A stretch of DNA of 49,273 nt, taken from the NCBI GenBank assembly GCA_948934525.1, contig CAQZSK010000011.1, forward strand, positions 1 through 49,273. The letters run 5' to 3'. The stretch comes from an uncultured Clostridia bacterium (GTDB lineage Bacteria; Bacillota; Clostridia; TANB77; CAG-508). Position numbers and translations under genes: made by a program. The notes below the pieces were generated by a model that made no database searches, had not been told where the DNA came from, and worked only from the letters and a program-made list of their open reading frames with translations. The stretch's first letter is position 1. The number at the start of each line of letters is the position of its first letter. Positions 1 through 7,631 of this stretch are shown here, one piece after another.

Positions 1-150
1 TAATTCTAGTTTATCCTTCCACATTGCTATATCTGTTTTTAATTTTGCTTCTGATACTTTTTTAAAAACACTGTTATCTCCTATTACATACGTAATTGTG
101 ATTCCCGCTAAAATAAAAAGTACTACAATGATTACTAATAGATCCTTATC
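1..150 (-). pseudogene. 5' end of a pilin-like gene with a degraded leader, cut by the window edge
   Basis: The reverse strand is open from base 150 to the edge and encodes LLVIIVVLFILAGITITYV followed by IGDNSVFKKV, the hydrophobic N-helix and start of the coiled region of the local pilin-like family. An in-frame TAA lies directly before it (151-153) and there is no usable start codon. The residues that should form the K-G-I-T-L-V-A-L processing site are replaced by DKD. The same 'AGITITYV.GDNS.FK' block occurs in the loci at 11.3-12.4 kb and 33.1-34.7 kb. The rest of the gene lies outside the window, so I cannot say whether the remainder is intact. Confidence 0.6.
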
Positions 151-204
151 TTAAATTAAAAAAGAAGAAACTTTATTTCTAAAATCTCTTCTCTTTCTAT
201 ATTT

Positions 205-2595
205 TTATTTCTGACTAATTTGCGCATATTTTTTTAGTCTTTCATAAGCTAAGTAATTTATACTACCCGCTGGAAAATGCCCCGCATTATCTCTCTTTCC
301 GGCTGGAACTCCAGTTAATATTTCAATTCCTTCTTCAATAGTTGTAATTGCATAAATATGAAATTTTCCCTCTTTTACAGATTGTACAATTTCATCTGAT
401 AAATTCAAGTTTTGTATATTTTGTTTTGGTATCATAACACCATGTGTTCCATCCAACCCACGCATTTTACATATTTGGAAAAATCCCTCTATCTTATCAT
501 TTACTCCACCAATTGGTTGAATTTCTCCTTTTTGATTAACTGAACCTGTTACAGCAATTGCCTGATTAATTGGTATACCTGCTAAACTTGATAAAATTGC
601 ATATAATTCTGTGCTAGAAGCGCTATCCCCATCGACTCCACTATATAACTGTTCAAAACAGATACTTGCAGTAAGTGAAAGTGGAATATCTTGTGCAAAC
701 ATTTCTCCTAAATAACCACTTAAAATTAATATACCTTTTGAATGTGAAGAACCTGAAAGTTCAACTTCTCTTTCTACATTAATAATGCCACTTTTGCCTG
801 TATAAGTATTAGCTGTAATTTTTACTGGCTTTCCAAAACTATAATTTCCAATGTTCATAACTGTAAGTCCATTAATTTGTCCTGTCATAAATCCTGTAGT
901 CTCAATTAAAAGAGTATTTTCTTCTATCATTTCCATATAACGACTATCATACTTTTTAACTCTTTCTATACTTTCTCTTAATGCTTTTTCTACATACTCT
1001 TCAGTTACTTTTTTTGAACGTGACATTCTTGCCCAAGTTGCCGCTTCTCCAATAATTTGTGCTAGTTCGCTAAATCGAGTAGAAAGTTTTTCTTGATTAT
1101 CTGCAATTTTAGAAGCATACTCTATCATTTTAGCTACAGCCTCTTTTGTAAGTGGTGGTAATTCTTCTTGCTTGCAATATCCTGCAATAAATCTTGCTAG
1201 TTTATTTATATTTTCCATATTAAGAGGTGCATCATCTTCAAATTCTACCTTGATTTTAAATAACTTTCTAAAATCATTATCCATTGCAAGTAGTGTTTGA
1301 TAAATATTTTCTTCCCCTATAATAATAACTTTTAAGTTTAGAGGAATTGGCTCTGGCTTTAGTGAAATCATTACCATAGAAGAACGGGGATCTGCTGCAT
1401 TTTCAATTCCTAATTCTTTTGTTCTTAGCGCTTTTTTTAACGCTTCATAGCATAAACTATTACTCAATAAATCAGTTGCTTGAAAAATAATATAACCACC
1501 ATTTGCTTGATGTAAAAGTCCTGGCTTTAGCATTGTGTAATCTGTTTTTAATGCTCCATAATAATTTTCATATTCTAATTTTCCAAAAATATTATGATAA
1601 GAATAGTTAGAATCCATAATTACTGGCGCACCTTCTAACTTACTATTATCTACAAAAAGGTTTACACGATAATTAAGCCAAGGTTTTACTAACTCTGGTT
1701 TTATATTTTGTGCTGGCTGAGCTTGTTGTTTATCATTTTTATCATCAGCTATAAAATGTGAAATATTTTTTAGAATATCTTTCTTAATGCTATCTAAGAA
1801 ATGATTAATCTTTTTATTCCTTTTATATCTTGATTTAATATAATTTATATGTGTGTTTACTGTTAAAAGGGCTACATTAGATTGCCATTCTTCAATTTTT
1901 TGTGCAGATGCTCTTTCAATAGACTTTATTTCTCCAATTGCCTCCATAATATGTTGTTGCACAATACCTGATTTATCTTCATACTCTTTTCTAATATTCT
2001 CATCTAGTTTGTTAAATTCTTCTTCTGCAATTGCCTTTCCATTCATAACTGGCATCATATAAATTCCTGTCTGTGATGCTTTTACTTGAAAGCCATATTG
2101 AGAAGACTTTTGATTCAACTTTTCCATTAAGACATTTCTTTTTTCTTCAAATTCTTGTTTAATAAGAGCTCTTTCTTTTTCAAATTCTTCATTATTAAAT
2201 GTAGATTTAATATCGATTTTAACATCATCAATAAAATGATCCATCAAATCGCAAAATTCTTTTCCTCCTCCAGCAGGAAGAGATACTGCTATTGGCTCAT
2301 TTGGATTTTCGAAATTGTAGATATAGCACCAATCTTGTGGCGCTTTTTTCTTCTTAGAAATTACATCTAAATAATTTCTAGTATACATCGTTTTTCCTAC
2401 ACCACTTGGACCTTCTACATATAAGTTGTATCCTCTTACATCTACATTAAGTCCAAATTCTAGTGCTTTAATCCCTCTATCCTGTCCAATTCCTGTATCA
2501 ATAGGGTCTAAATCTTCTGTAGACGTAAACTCAAATGTTTCTGGATTACATACCATCTTTAATTGTTTATAACTTAATTCATTTGTTTTTTTCAT
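205..2595 (-). CDS. Lon-family ATP-dependent protease (LonB/LonH-like, AAA+ plus Lon protease domain)
   Basis: This 796-residue protein carries an AAA+ module with Walker A GPSGVGKT at residues 62-69 and a C-terminal Lon-type Ser-Lys protease domain. The catalytic serine is probably S658 in DGDSAS and the lysine K701 in NDKIEG; the 43-residue spacing matches that of Lon proteases. It lacks the classical LonA N-terminal substrate domain and has a long helical, charged insertion (about residues 120-300) between Walker A and the rest of the ATPase, as in the COG1067 group of Lon-like proteases. The role is ATP-driven degradation of misfolded or regulatory proteins, presumably in the cytosol. An AGGA ribosome binding site lies just upstream. 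It follows the tsaE-tsaB-rimI cluster but is separated by a REP-like repeat, so co-transcription is uncertain. Confidence 0.9.
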   Translation of the reverse strand: MKKTNELSYKQLKMVCNPETFEFTSTEDLDPIDTGIGQDRGIKALEFGLNVDVRGYNLYVEGPSGVGKTMYTRNYLDVISKKKKAPQDWCYIYNFENPNEPIAVSLPAGGGKEFCDLMDHFIDDVKIDIKSTFNNEEFEKERALIKQEFEEKRNVLMEKLNQKSSQYGFQVKASQTGIYMMPVMNGKAIAEEEFNKLDENIRKEYEDKSGIVQQHIMEAIGEIKSIERASAQKIEEWQSNVALLTVNTHINYIKSRYKRNKKINHFLDSIKKDILKNISHFIADDKNDKQQAQPAQNIKPELVKPWLNYRVNLFVDNSKLEGAPVIMDSNYSYHNIFGKLEYENYYGALKTDYTMLKPGLLHQANGGYIIFQATDLLSNSLCYEALKKALRTKELGIENAADPRSSMVMISLKPEPIPLNLKVIIIGEENIYQTLLAMDNDFRKLFKIKVEFEDDAPLNMENINKLARFIAGYCKQEELPPLTKEAVAKMIEYASKIADNQEKLSTRFSELAQIIGEAATWARMSRSKKVTEEYVEKALRESIERVKKYDSRYMEMIEENTLLIETTGFMTGQINGLTVMNIGNYSFGKPVKITANTYTGKSGIINVEREVELSGSSHSKGILILSGYLGEMFAQDIPLSLTASICFEQLYSGVDGDSASSTELYAILSSLAGIPINQAIAVTGSVNQKGEIQPIGGVNDKIEGFFQICKMRGLDGTHGVMIPKQNIQNLNLSDEIVQSVKEGKFHIYAITTIEEGIEILTGVPAGKRDNAGHFPAGSINYLAYERLKKYAQISQK

Positions 2596-2611
2596 TGTTT
2601 TCCTCCTTGGT

Positions 2612-2716
2612 ATGTCAGTTTGGGGACGTTAGTTTAACTGACATCTGTCCCTTGACTGACATTCTGGTTTCTATTCTTTCAAAATGTCAGTTAAACTAAC
2701 GTCCCCAAACTGACAT
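2612..2716. repeat. REP-like inverted repeat element (copy 1)
   Basis: Two 33-base arms (2612-2644 and 2684-2716) are perfect reverse complements. Each arm is itself a hairpin (ATGTCAGTT ... AACTGACAT) with the core TGGGGACGTTAGTTT. A further TGTCCC...GACTGACAT segment lies between them. The core matches the element at 43323-43376. The GGGGAC/GTCCCC core resembles REP-type sequences found beside IS200-like REP-associated transposases in Clostridia; that assignment is from memory of the family. The element lies between rimI and the Lon-family gene and may also act in termination. Confidence 0.75.
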
Positions 2717-3146
2717 AATAATTGCATTATCCATATTATGATAATATTTTTTACGAAGCCCTGTTTTCTCAAATCCAAACTTTTGATATAACCTAATAGC
2801 TGGTAAATTCTTTTCATTTACTTCTAATGTAATCGTCTGAGCATTTTTATCTTTGGCTATTTCAAAAATTTTATTTAACAGCTTTGAGCCAATTCCTTCT
2901 TTTCTTTTATCTTTTCTTACCACAATATTCATAATATTAACTTCATCTATAATTTTTATTATTCCTGCAAATCCAATAATCTCTTGATTTTGTTTTGCTA
3001 CTATGTAATAAGAATCTAATCCGATTTTTGTTTTCCAATTCTTCTTGTAGAGTTCTTGTTGTCCAAAAATTATCAAAATCTTTTTCTAAATTTTCTTTTA
3101 TTTTTTCCAAATCAGATAACTGCATTTTAATAATTTCTATTTCCAT
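2696..3146 (-). pseudogene. rimI: Ribosomal protein alanine N-acetyltransferase RimI-like, frameshifted
   Basis: Two overlapping frames together give a RimI-like GNAT acetyltransferase of about 149 residues, the family's usual length. The first frame starts with MEIEIIKMQLSDLEKIKENL at 3146. The second supplies GFAGI, the acetyl-CoA loop region RKDKRKEGIGSKLLNKI and the C-terminal NEKNLPAIRLYQKFGF motif. Removing one A from the five-A run at 3025-3029 (T run on the + strand) joins them as EELENKIGLDSYYIV. The final residues SVWGR and the TAG stop come from the REP-like element. RimI acetylates the N-terminus of ribosomal protein S18 and commonly neighbours tsaB. The start is one base from the tsaB stop, so the genes are probably translated together. 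Whether the break is real or a sequence error cannot be decided here. Confidence 0.8.
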
Positions 3147-3147
3147 T

Positions 3148-3897
3148 TTACTTTTCCTTTACTTTTTCTTCTAATGCAAGTTCTGCTTGAGATTTTCTTA
3201 AATATACTGGTTTTAAAATAGCTGAATTACCTGATTCACCATTTTTATATTTATTGTAACCAATTTTAGCAATCGTTATTCCTGAAGAAAGACTTTGATT
3301 TGAATTTGCAATTTTTATCTCATATTGGCTTTCCTTTTTTAATTTTTCAAATATTTCAACATAATTTATAACACCATCTCCAACAAAATAGACAGTTTGC
3401 TTTTCCTTTTTTATATTTTTTTCTATAAATGTTACCAATTGTTTTATTGTCAATTTACCATTTCCATCTATTAAGTTTAAAAACGCTAAATCCTCTTGTA
3501 TCGTTTCTTGTTTTTCAATTTTAAAAAAGCCTGCATATGTATTTCCATGTCCTGCATCTATCAAAGAACAAATATAGCCATCTGTTTGTATGTTATATGC
3601 TAATCCCTCTAATGAATTTACTCCAACAACTGGGATATTTTTACTATCAGCAAAAGCTTTTGCAGTTGCTATCCCTATTCTAACTCCTGTAAAAGAGCCT
3701 GGTCCTAAACAACATACTATCAAATTAATATTTTCCAAAGCTAAGTTACTTTTTTGGAAGGCTTCATCTATCATTGGCATTAGTTTTTGTGAATGTGTTT
3801 TTTCTTCTGTATTATTTAATTCAATTACTTTTTCTTCATTTTCTGTTATAGCTACAATTGCATTTTTAGATGAAGTATCTATTGTTAAAACTTTCAT
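3148..3897 (-). CDS. tsaB: tRNA threonylcarbamoyladenosine biosynthesis protein TsaB
   Basis: The 249-residue protein begins with the ASKHA-type strand MKVLTIDTSS and contains the family signature around GPGSFTGVRIGIATAKAFA. TsaB is the non-catalytic partner of TsaD in the t6A37 tRNA modification complex, which also needs TsaE and TsaC. It lies between tsaE and rimI, the common Firmicutes order. tsaD, often next in this cluster, is not in the window. The gap to tsaE is 55 bases, so the two are probably one operon. Confidence 0.95.
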   Translation of the reverse strand: MKVLTIDTSSKNAIVAITENEEKVIELNNTEEKTHSQKLMPMIDEAFQKSNLALENINLIVCCLGPGSFTGVRIGIATAKAFADSKNIPVVGVNSLEGLAYNIQTDGYICSLIDAGHGNTYAGFFKIEKQETIQEDLAFLNLIDGNGKLTIKQLVTFIEKNIKKEKQTVYFVGDGVINYVEIFEKLKKESQYEIKIANSNQSLSSGITIAKIGYNKYKNGESGNSAILKPVYLRKSQAELALEEKVKEK

Positions 3898-3952
3898 TTT
3901 CTAATATGTTAGCCTTATAAGCTAACCTTCCTCCTTTTATTTATTCCCTTTT

Positions 3953-4399
3953 TTAAAAGAGATTAATATATTTCTCTCCAAAAGGTTCTATTTGAAGTTC
4001 TCTGTATTCATCATTTTCTTCATCCTTTTTGAAAGTAATTTTAATATAGTCAGCTGGCAAAATCTTCTCTATCATTTCTCCCCATTCTATTAAACAAATT
4101 CCATTTTCAAAATATTCTTCTCCCCCCATGGCATAAAATTCATCTATGTCTTCTAATCGATAAACGTCAAAATGATATACATTAGCTTTTTTTGCATTAT
4201 ATTCATTTACAATCGTAAAAGTAGGACTAGAAATTTCACTTTCTAATCCAAAATATTTTAATATACCTTGAACAAACTTCGTCTTACCAGAACCAAGCTC
4301 TCCTGATAGTATAACAATATCATTTCTAGCTAGTTTTGAGGCAAACTTCGAAGCAAATTCAATAGTATCTTCTTCACATTTTGAGATAAATCGAATCAT
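3953..4399 (-). CDS. tsaE: tRNA threonylcarbamoyladenosine biosynthesis ATPase TsaE
   Basis: This 148-residue P-loop ATPase has Walker A GELGSGKT at residues 33-40, followed by the family-typical SPTFTIVNEY and the YHFDVYRLED segment. Family knowledge: TsaE hydrolyses ATP to reset the TsaB-TsaD complex during t6A synthesis. It is the first gene of the tsaE-tsaB-rimI cluster. The 195 bases upstream separate it from the divergent small gene at 4595 and probably hold promoters for both. Confidence 0.95.
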   Translation of the reverse strand: MIRFISKCEEDTIEFASKFASKLARNDIVILSGELGSGKTKFVQGILKYFGLESEISSPTFTIVNEYNAKKANVYHFDVYRLEDIDEFYAMGGEEYFENGICLIEWGEMIEKILPADYIKITFKKDEENDEYRELQIEPFGEKYINLF

Positions 4400-4513
4400 C
4401 TTTTTTCCCTTCTTTTTCTATAGCATATTTTATCCTAACTTATCTATTTTGTAAAGAAATTTTCATAGAAAAATCGACTAAAAATTTTATTTTTATTTAA
4501 AAATCTTCCATTC

Positions 4514-4542
4514 TTGCATTTTTAAGTAGAAAATGATATAAT
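4514..4542 (+). promoter_or_regulatory. Sigma-A-type promoter of the small gene at 4595
   Basis: A -35 box TTGCAT (4514-4519) and a perfect -10 box TATAAT (4537-4542) are separated by 17 bases. The same two boxes and spacing occur upstream of the other atypical small gene at 18713. Confidence 0.75.
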
Positions 4543-4550
4543 TCCTCTCA

Positions 4551-4568
4551 CATAGTCAAATGACTATG
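4551..4568 (+). promoter_or_regulatory. Palindromic operator or leader hairpin
   Basis: CATAGTCA, two A residues, then TGACTATG form a perfect 8-base inverted repeat just downstream of the expected transcription start (about 4549) and 26 bases before the start codon of the gene at 4595. It could be a repressor operator or an RNA hairpin; no T-run follows it, so it is not a terminator. Confidence 0.45.
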
Positions 4569-4594
4569 ATACTTTTTAGAAAGGAAGGGCAGCT

Positions 4595-4957
4595 ATGGAA
4601 CGTGCAGCAAACAACCATCAAAGAGTTGAAGAACAAGCTGATACATTGAAATTCGTGGAATATATGTCTCATCCCATCAGCATTCTTGATCCTACTGGCA
4701 CACGACATATTCTTCGCATTTTCTCTCTGCTTGGTCATTGGGGCTTTTGCAATGAAGATGCCACTGAAATAATTGTTGAAGCTAAACCAAGTTATGCTTC
4801 TGCAAGAATTCTTACTCGCTGTCGGTTACTTATCGCTGGTAGCCTAACTACAGGATGGGATGTATATTCTCCTTCTGGAGAATATCTAGAATCATTGCCT
4901 TCGATGGCATTTGAACATGCCATCGTGTTACTACACGAAAAAAAGCACAATCACTAA
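4595..4957 (+). CDS. Hypothetical small protein of atypical composition
   Basis: I do not recognise this 120-residue protein. It looks like a real gene: a consensus promoter and palindrome lie upstream, the ribosome binding site GAAAGGAAGG is well placed, and a strong hairpin terminator follows. The protein is soluble, without signal peptide or membrane segment, and moderately rich in His, Arg and Trp (central GHWGFCNEDATE, later TTGWDVYSPSGEYLE). Its DNA is visibly richer in G and C than its neighbours and uses more C/G-ending codons, which suggests transfer. It stands alone on the + strand between the tsa cluster and the pilin gene. Confidence 0.7.
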   Translation: MERAANNHQRVEEQADTLKFVEYMSHPISILDPTGTRHILRIFSLLGHWGFCNEDATEIIVEAKPSYASARILTRCRLLIAGSLTTGWDVYSPSGEYLESLPSMAFEHAIVLLHEKKHNH

Positions 4958-4978
4958 TAGACCTTCTTATCAAAAACA

Positions 4979-5012
4979 GGAACCCTTTTTTAAGGGTTCC
5001 CTCATTTTATTC
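4979..5012. terminator. Bidirectional Rho-independent terminator
   Basis: GGAACCCTT, a TTTT loop and AAGGGTTCC form a 9-base stem. A T-rich tail follows on the + strand and TGTTTTT follows on the - strand. It serves the convergent small gene (ending 4957) and the pilin-like gene (ending 5047). Confidence 0.85.
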
Positions 5013-5046
5013 TTGAGAATATCATAAACTTTTATATATTAAAGTA

Positions 5047-6828
5047 TCAAGATAAACCAACGAGTACCGCACGAAAACCTTCATGAAAATGTGGAGCATT
5101 TCCTGAACGATAGAATGTAAAACTACCAGCAGGGCGACCTTCCCAAAAAGGACCACCTCGTACAAAGAATGGAGTGTCTAATGCTGGAAAAAGAGAATAG
5201 TCTGAATTCCATGAACTTGTGCTCCATCCACTATTTGATGTACCTGCTGTATTAGCAGTAGTTTCTCTTACTGCATCACCATAAATCTTTGTATTGCTTG
5301 CAAAATTCTTTTGGCTTGCTCTATCTACATTCGTCTCTCCTCCTTCATTGCTGGGATACACTGTAGTATATGGTGTACTAGTTGTTTTTAACACATCTCC
5401 TTGATAAGTTACACTTGCTCCATATTTCTTTAAGTGTTCATGATTGTTTGCTATATAAGTGCTTGTTTTTTCAAATGTTCCTCCACTTATATCATAAATT
5501 CCATATATTGTTCCTGTTGTGGATGCATTTTGTCCATTTTTTTGATTCCATGTATAAATTCCTTGTGCTGTAGCTGTATTTCCACTGGTTCCATTAATTG
5601 CTTCTATTGTTGTTTTTATTGAATTAGTACTTGTTGAATTACTGGTACAACCTGTTACTGCATATACACTTGCAACTTTATTTCCCTCTGTTTTTGTCTT
5701 ATTCGTTCCTCCACTTAGAAGATTTGCATTATTAACTGTTATCTCTGTTCCATTTCGTCCATATTTGCTTTGACTTAAATATGCTACTGCTCCCCATTCG
5801 CTATTCTTCATTAAATGGCTATCCGTATCTGAACTACTTAATCCATAAATATTTCCACTATCTGTTAATGCTCTTACTATATTATATGAATCATTGATTG
5901 TAATATAATTCATTGCATAAGTTGTTCCTTGAAATACTGGATAACTAATCTTTGTTAGTGTTTCTCCGTAAATTCCATCTAACCAATTTCTCGCACTTAC
6001 CCATCCATCTCTTCCTGTCGGATTTTCTGTTGATTGTATATATACTTGACCATCTGGTGTTGTGTAACTTACATTACTTGCTTTTTTGGCTACTGTATTA
6101 TTTCCTGTTGGATATCCTGCTTCAAATTTTGCCACCCATATTCCTGCTAATTCTTTATTCCATCCTCCATTGACATAACCAATGCTAGATTCATTTGTAA
6201 ATGCTGGATGTACTGTATAATCACTTGTTGTACTTGGTACTATTGTTGTATTTTTCATTCTTTGTGCTGTGGCAGTTGTTCCATCTGCCTTATAATATTC
6301 ATCTGTATCTCCAATTAAAAATACAACATCTATTGTTTGTCCTGTTATTTTATAAGCAAATCTTGGTATCCACACCCACATACTTCCATCTTGTGTTTTG
6401 ACATTGGCCCATCTTTTTGTTTCATATGTTTCTCCATATTCATACCAATTATCGTCATCTTTATTTGTAACAACTGCTTCTCCCTTTTGACTATTTGTTG
6501 GCATTTCAAATTTAATTGGTGTCATACCTGTTAGTATTTGTGGTACATTTACTTTCTTTTCTTCATTATAAATTGGTGGATTTGTAGAAATCCCTTTAGT
6601 ATATTCATCAATTTTATTTCCTAAATTACTCAAATATTCTTGTTCATCATTTTTTGCTTGTTCAGTTTTATCTTTTGCTTCTTGTGCCTTCGAAAAAATA
6701 CCATTGTCACTCATCACATAAGCAATTGTAACTCCTGCCAAAATAAGCAAAACTACGATGGTTACGACTAAAGCTACTAATGTAATACCTTTCCTGTTTT
6801 TTATAAATTTTGACACTTCTTTTTTCAT
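5047..6828 (-). CDS. Pilin-like adhesin with C-type-lectin/FGE-like domain and probable DGR variable region
   Basis: This 593-residue protein starts with a prepilin-like leader: positively charged residues 1-13, then G14 followed by ITLVALVVTIVVLLILAGVT, a hydrophobic N-helix like class III signal peptides but without the usual Glu5. A charged coiled segment follows (about 45-75). The rest resembles the formylglycine-generating-enzyme/C-type-lectin fold (NSEWGAVAYLSQSKYGRNG, GIYDISGG, SDYSLFPALDTPFF) and ends in RGG-PFWEG ... GFRAVLVGLS, the arrangement of DGR target proteins. Many codons in the last 40 are NNT or NNC at the variable positions (see findings). No reverse transcriptase or template repeat is in the window. 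Start: GGAGGA ribosome binding site 8 bases before the ATG. It is probably a surface or pilus-tip adhesin, controlled from a promoter with a palindromic operator at 6907-6921. Confidence 0.85.
   Translation of the reverse strand: MKKEVSKFIKNRKGITLVALVVTIVVLLILAGVTIAYVMSDNGIFSKAQEAKDKTEQAKNDEQEYLSNLGNKIDEYTKGISTNPPIYNEEKKVNVPQILTGMTPIKFEMPTNSQKGEAVVTNKDDDNWYEYGETYETKRWANVKTQDGSMWVWIPRFAYKITGQTIDVVFLIGDTDEYYKADGTTATAQRMKNTTIVPSTTSDYTVHPAFTNESSIGYVNGGWNKELAGIWVAKFEAGYPTGNNTVAKKASNVSYTTPDGQVYIQSTENPTGRDGWVSARNWLDGIYGETLTKISYPVFQGTTYAMNYITINDSYNIVRALTDSGNIYGLSSSDTDSHLMKNSEWGAVAYLSQSKYGRNGTEITVNNANLLSGGTNKTKTEGNKVASVYAVTGCTSNSTSTNSIKTTIEAINGTSGNTATAQGIYTWNQKNGQNASTTGTIYGIYDISGGTFEKTSTYIANNHEHLKKYGASVTYQGDVLKTTSTPYTTVYPSNEGGETNVDRASQKNFASNTKIYGDAVRETTANTAGTSNSGWSTSSWNSDYSLFPALDTPFFVRGGPFWEGRPAGSFTFYRSGNAPHFHEGFRAVLVGLS
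5055..5165 (-). other. Candidate DGR variable repeat (VR)
   Basis: The 3' end of the pilin-like gene encodes the lectin-fold signature RGG...AG.F.F...G......GFRAVL. The exposed positions use CCT, TTT, CGC, CCT, TAT, CGT, CAT, TTT and CAT, codons that each arise from AAT or AAC by changes at adenines only. Constant positions keep ordinary codons. A more GC-rich stretch (CGTGCGGTACTCG) ends the region, where an initiation-of-mutagenic-homology site would be expected. The template repeat was not found here. Confidence 0.6.
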
Positions 6829-6906
6829 TCTGTTGTTCCTCCTATTATTCTATTCTTTTGTTTTTAATATTACCTCTTTGGGCAAAATCTATACTATTAG
6901 CATTTA

Positions 6907-6951
6907 ATAACATTTTGTTATATCTTATCATTTCATAATATTTAATGTCAA
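6907..6951 (-). promoter_or_regulatory. Promoter and palindromic operator of the pilin-like adhesin
   Basis: On the - strand, TTGACA (6946-6951) and TAAGAT (6922-6927) are separated by 18 bases. Immediately after the -10 box lies the perfect palindrome ATAACA-AAA-TGTTAT (6907-6921), covering the likely transcription start. The same 18-base sequence AATAACATTTTGTTATAT (+ strand reading) is found upstream of the XRE regulator at 44562. Confidence 0.6.
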
Positions 6952-7003
6952 TCTCTTTATCCTTATTTGTATTCAAATATTTTTATTTTAAAGAATATGG
7001 TCA

Positions 7004-7051
7004 TAAAAAATAAACCTAAATTATCAAACTTCTAGTTTCATAATTTAAGTT
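7004..7051 (-). terminator. Terminator of the ylxM-rplS operon
   Basis: Two 18-base arms (7013-7030 and 7034-7051) pair with two mismatches around a 3-base loop. On the - strand they are followed by TATTTTTTATG. The stem begins 23 bases after the rplS stop codon. Confidence 0.75.
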
Positions 7052-7073
7052 CATTTTTCTTTTAAATCTTTTC

Positions 7074-7610
7074 TTATTCTTTTACTTCTTCAGTAGTCTC
7101 TTCTGTTACAGTATCTACAACTTCTTCTACTACTGGATTTTCTGTTTCAATTGCTGGAGCTTCTTCTGGAGCAGCCTCAACTGGTACTTCAATGTCTTCT
7201 GCTTCTTCTTTAACTGGCTCTTCTACCAAATCTTCTTTTACCGTAATTTCCCTGTCTTCAATTCTAGCACCTGTATTTTCTCTAGTCTTAGCAGCTTTAC
7301 CAATTCTATCTCTTAAATAGTATAGTTTTGCACGTCTAGCTTTACCAACTCTTACTACCTCTACTTTTTCTACTAATGGTGAATGTATTAAAAATGTCTT
7401 TTCAACACCTACACCATAAGAAATCTTTCTTACTGTAAAAGTAGCATTTACTCCTCCGTTTTGTTTTTTAATAATAATTCCCTCAAATACTTGAATTCTT
7501 TCTCTATTTCCTTCTTTAATTTTTTGATGTACTCTAACAGTATCACCAATTTTTAAATCAGGAATTTTATTTTTTAATTGTTCATGTTCAATTGATTTTA
7601 TGATATCCAT
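7074..7610 (-). CDS. rplS: 50S ribosomal protein L19 with a long acidic tail
   Basis: Residues 1-115 are a normal L19 (IPDLKIGDTVRVHQKIKEG, FEGIIIKKQNGG, RRAKLYYLRDRIGKAAK). L19 sits at the 30S-50S interface. The protein is 178 residues long, against about 115 in most bacteria. The extra 60 residues are very rich in Glu, Val, Pro and Thr (VEEPVKEEAEDIEVPVE, then VTEETTEEVKE) and carry strong negative charge, unusual for a ribosomal protein. It is the last gene of the ylxM-ffh-rpsP-khpA-rimM-trmD-rplS operon, 22 bases after trmD, and is followed by a terminator. Confidence 0.95.
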   Translation of the reverse strand: MDIIKSIEHEQLKNKIPDLKIGDTVRVHQKIKEGNRERIQVFEGIIIKKQNGGVNATFTVRKISYGVGVEKTFLIHSPLVEKVEVVRVGKARRAKLYYLRDRIGKAAKTRENTGARIEDREITVKEDLVEEPVKEEAEDIEVPVEAAPEEAPAIETENPVVEEVVDTVTEETTEEVKE

Positions 7611-7631
7611 GATTTGAATATCCTCCTTTCT

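Noticed and set aside
4556..4738. 60-codon frame antisense to the small gene at 4595
   Set aside because: The + strand frame has promoter, ribosome binding site and terminator; the antisense frame has none.
6829..7073. Cyclic di-GMP riboswitch upstream of the pilin-like gene
   Set aside because: Such riboswitches often precede pilin and adhesin genes in Clostridia, but neither strand of this 245-base gap shows the conserved GEMM core. A plain promoter with palindrome explains it.
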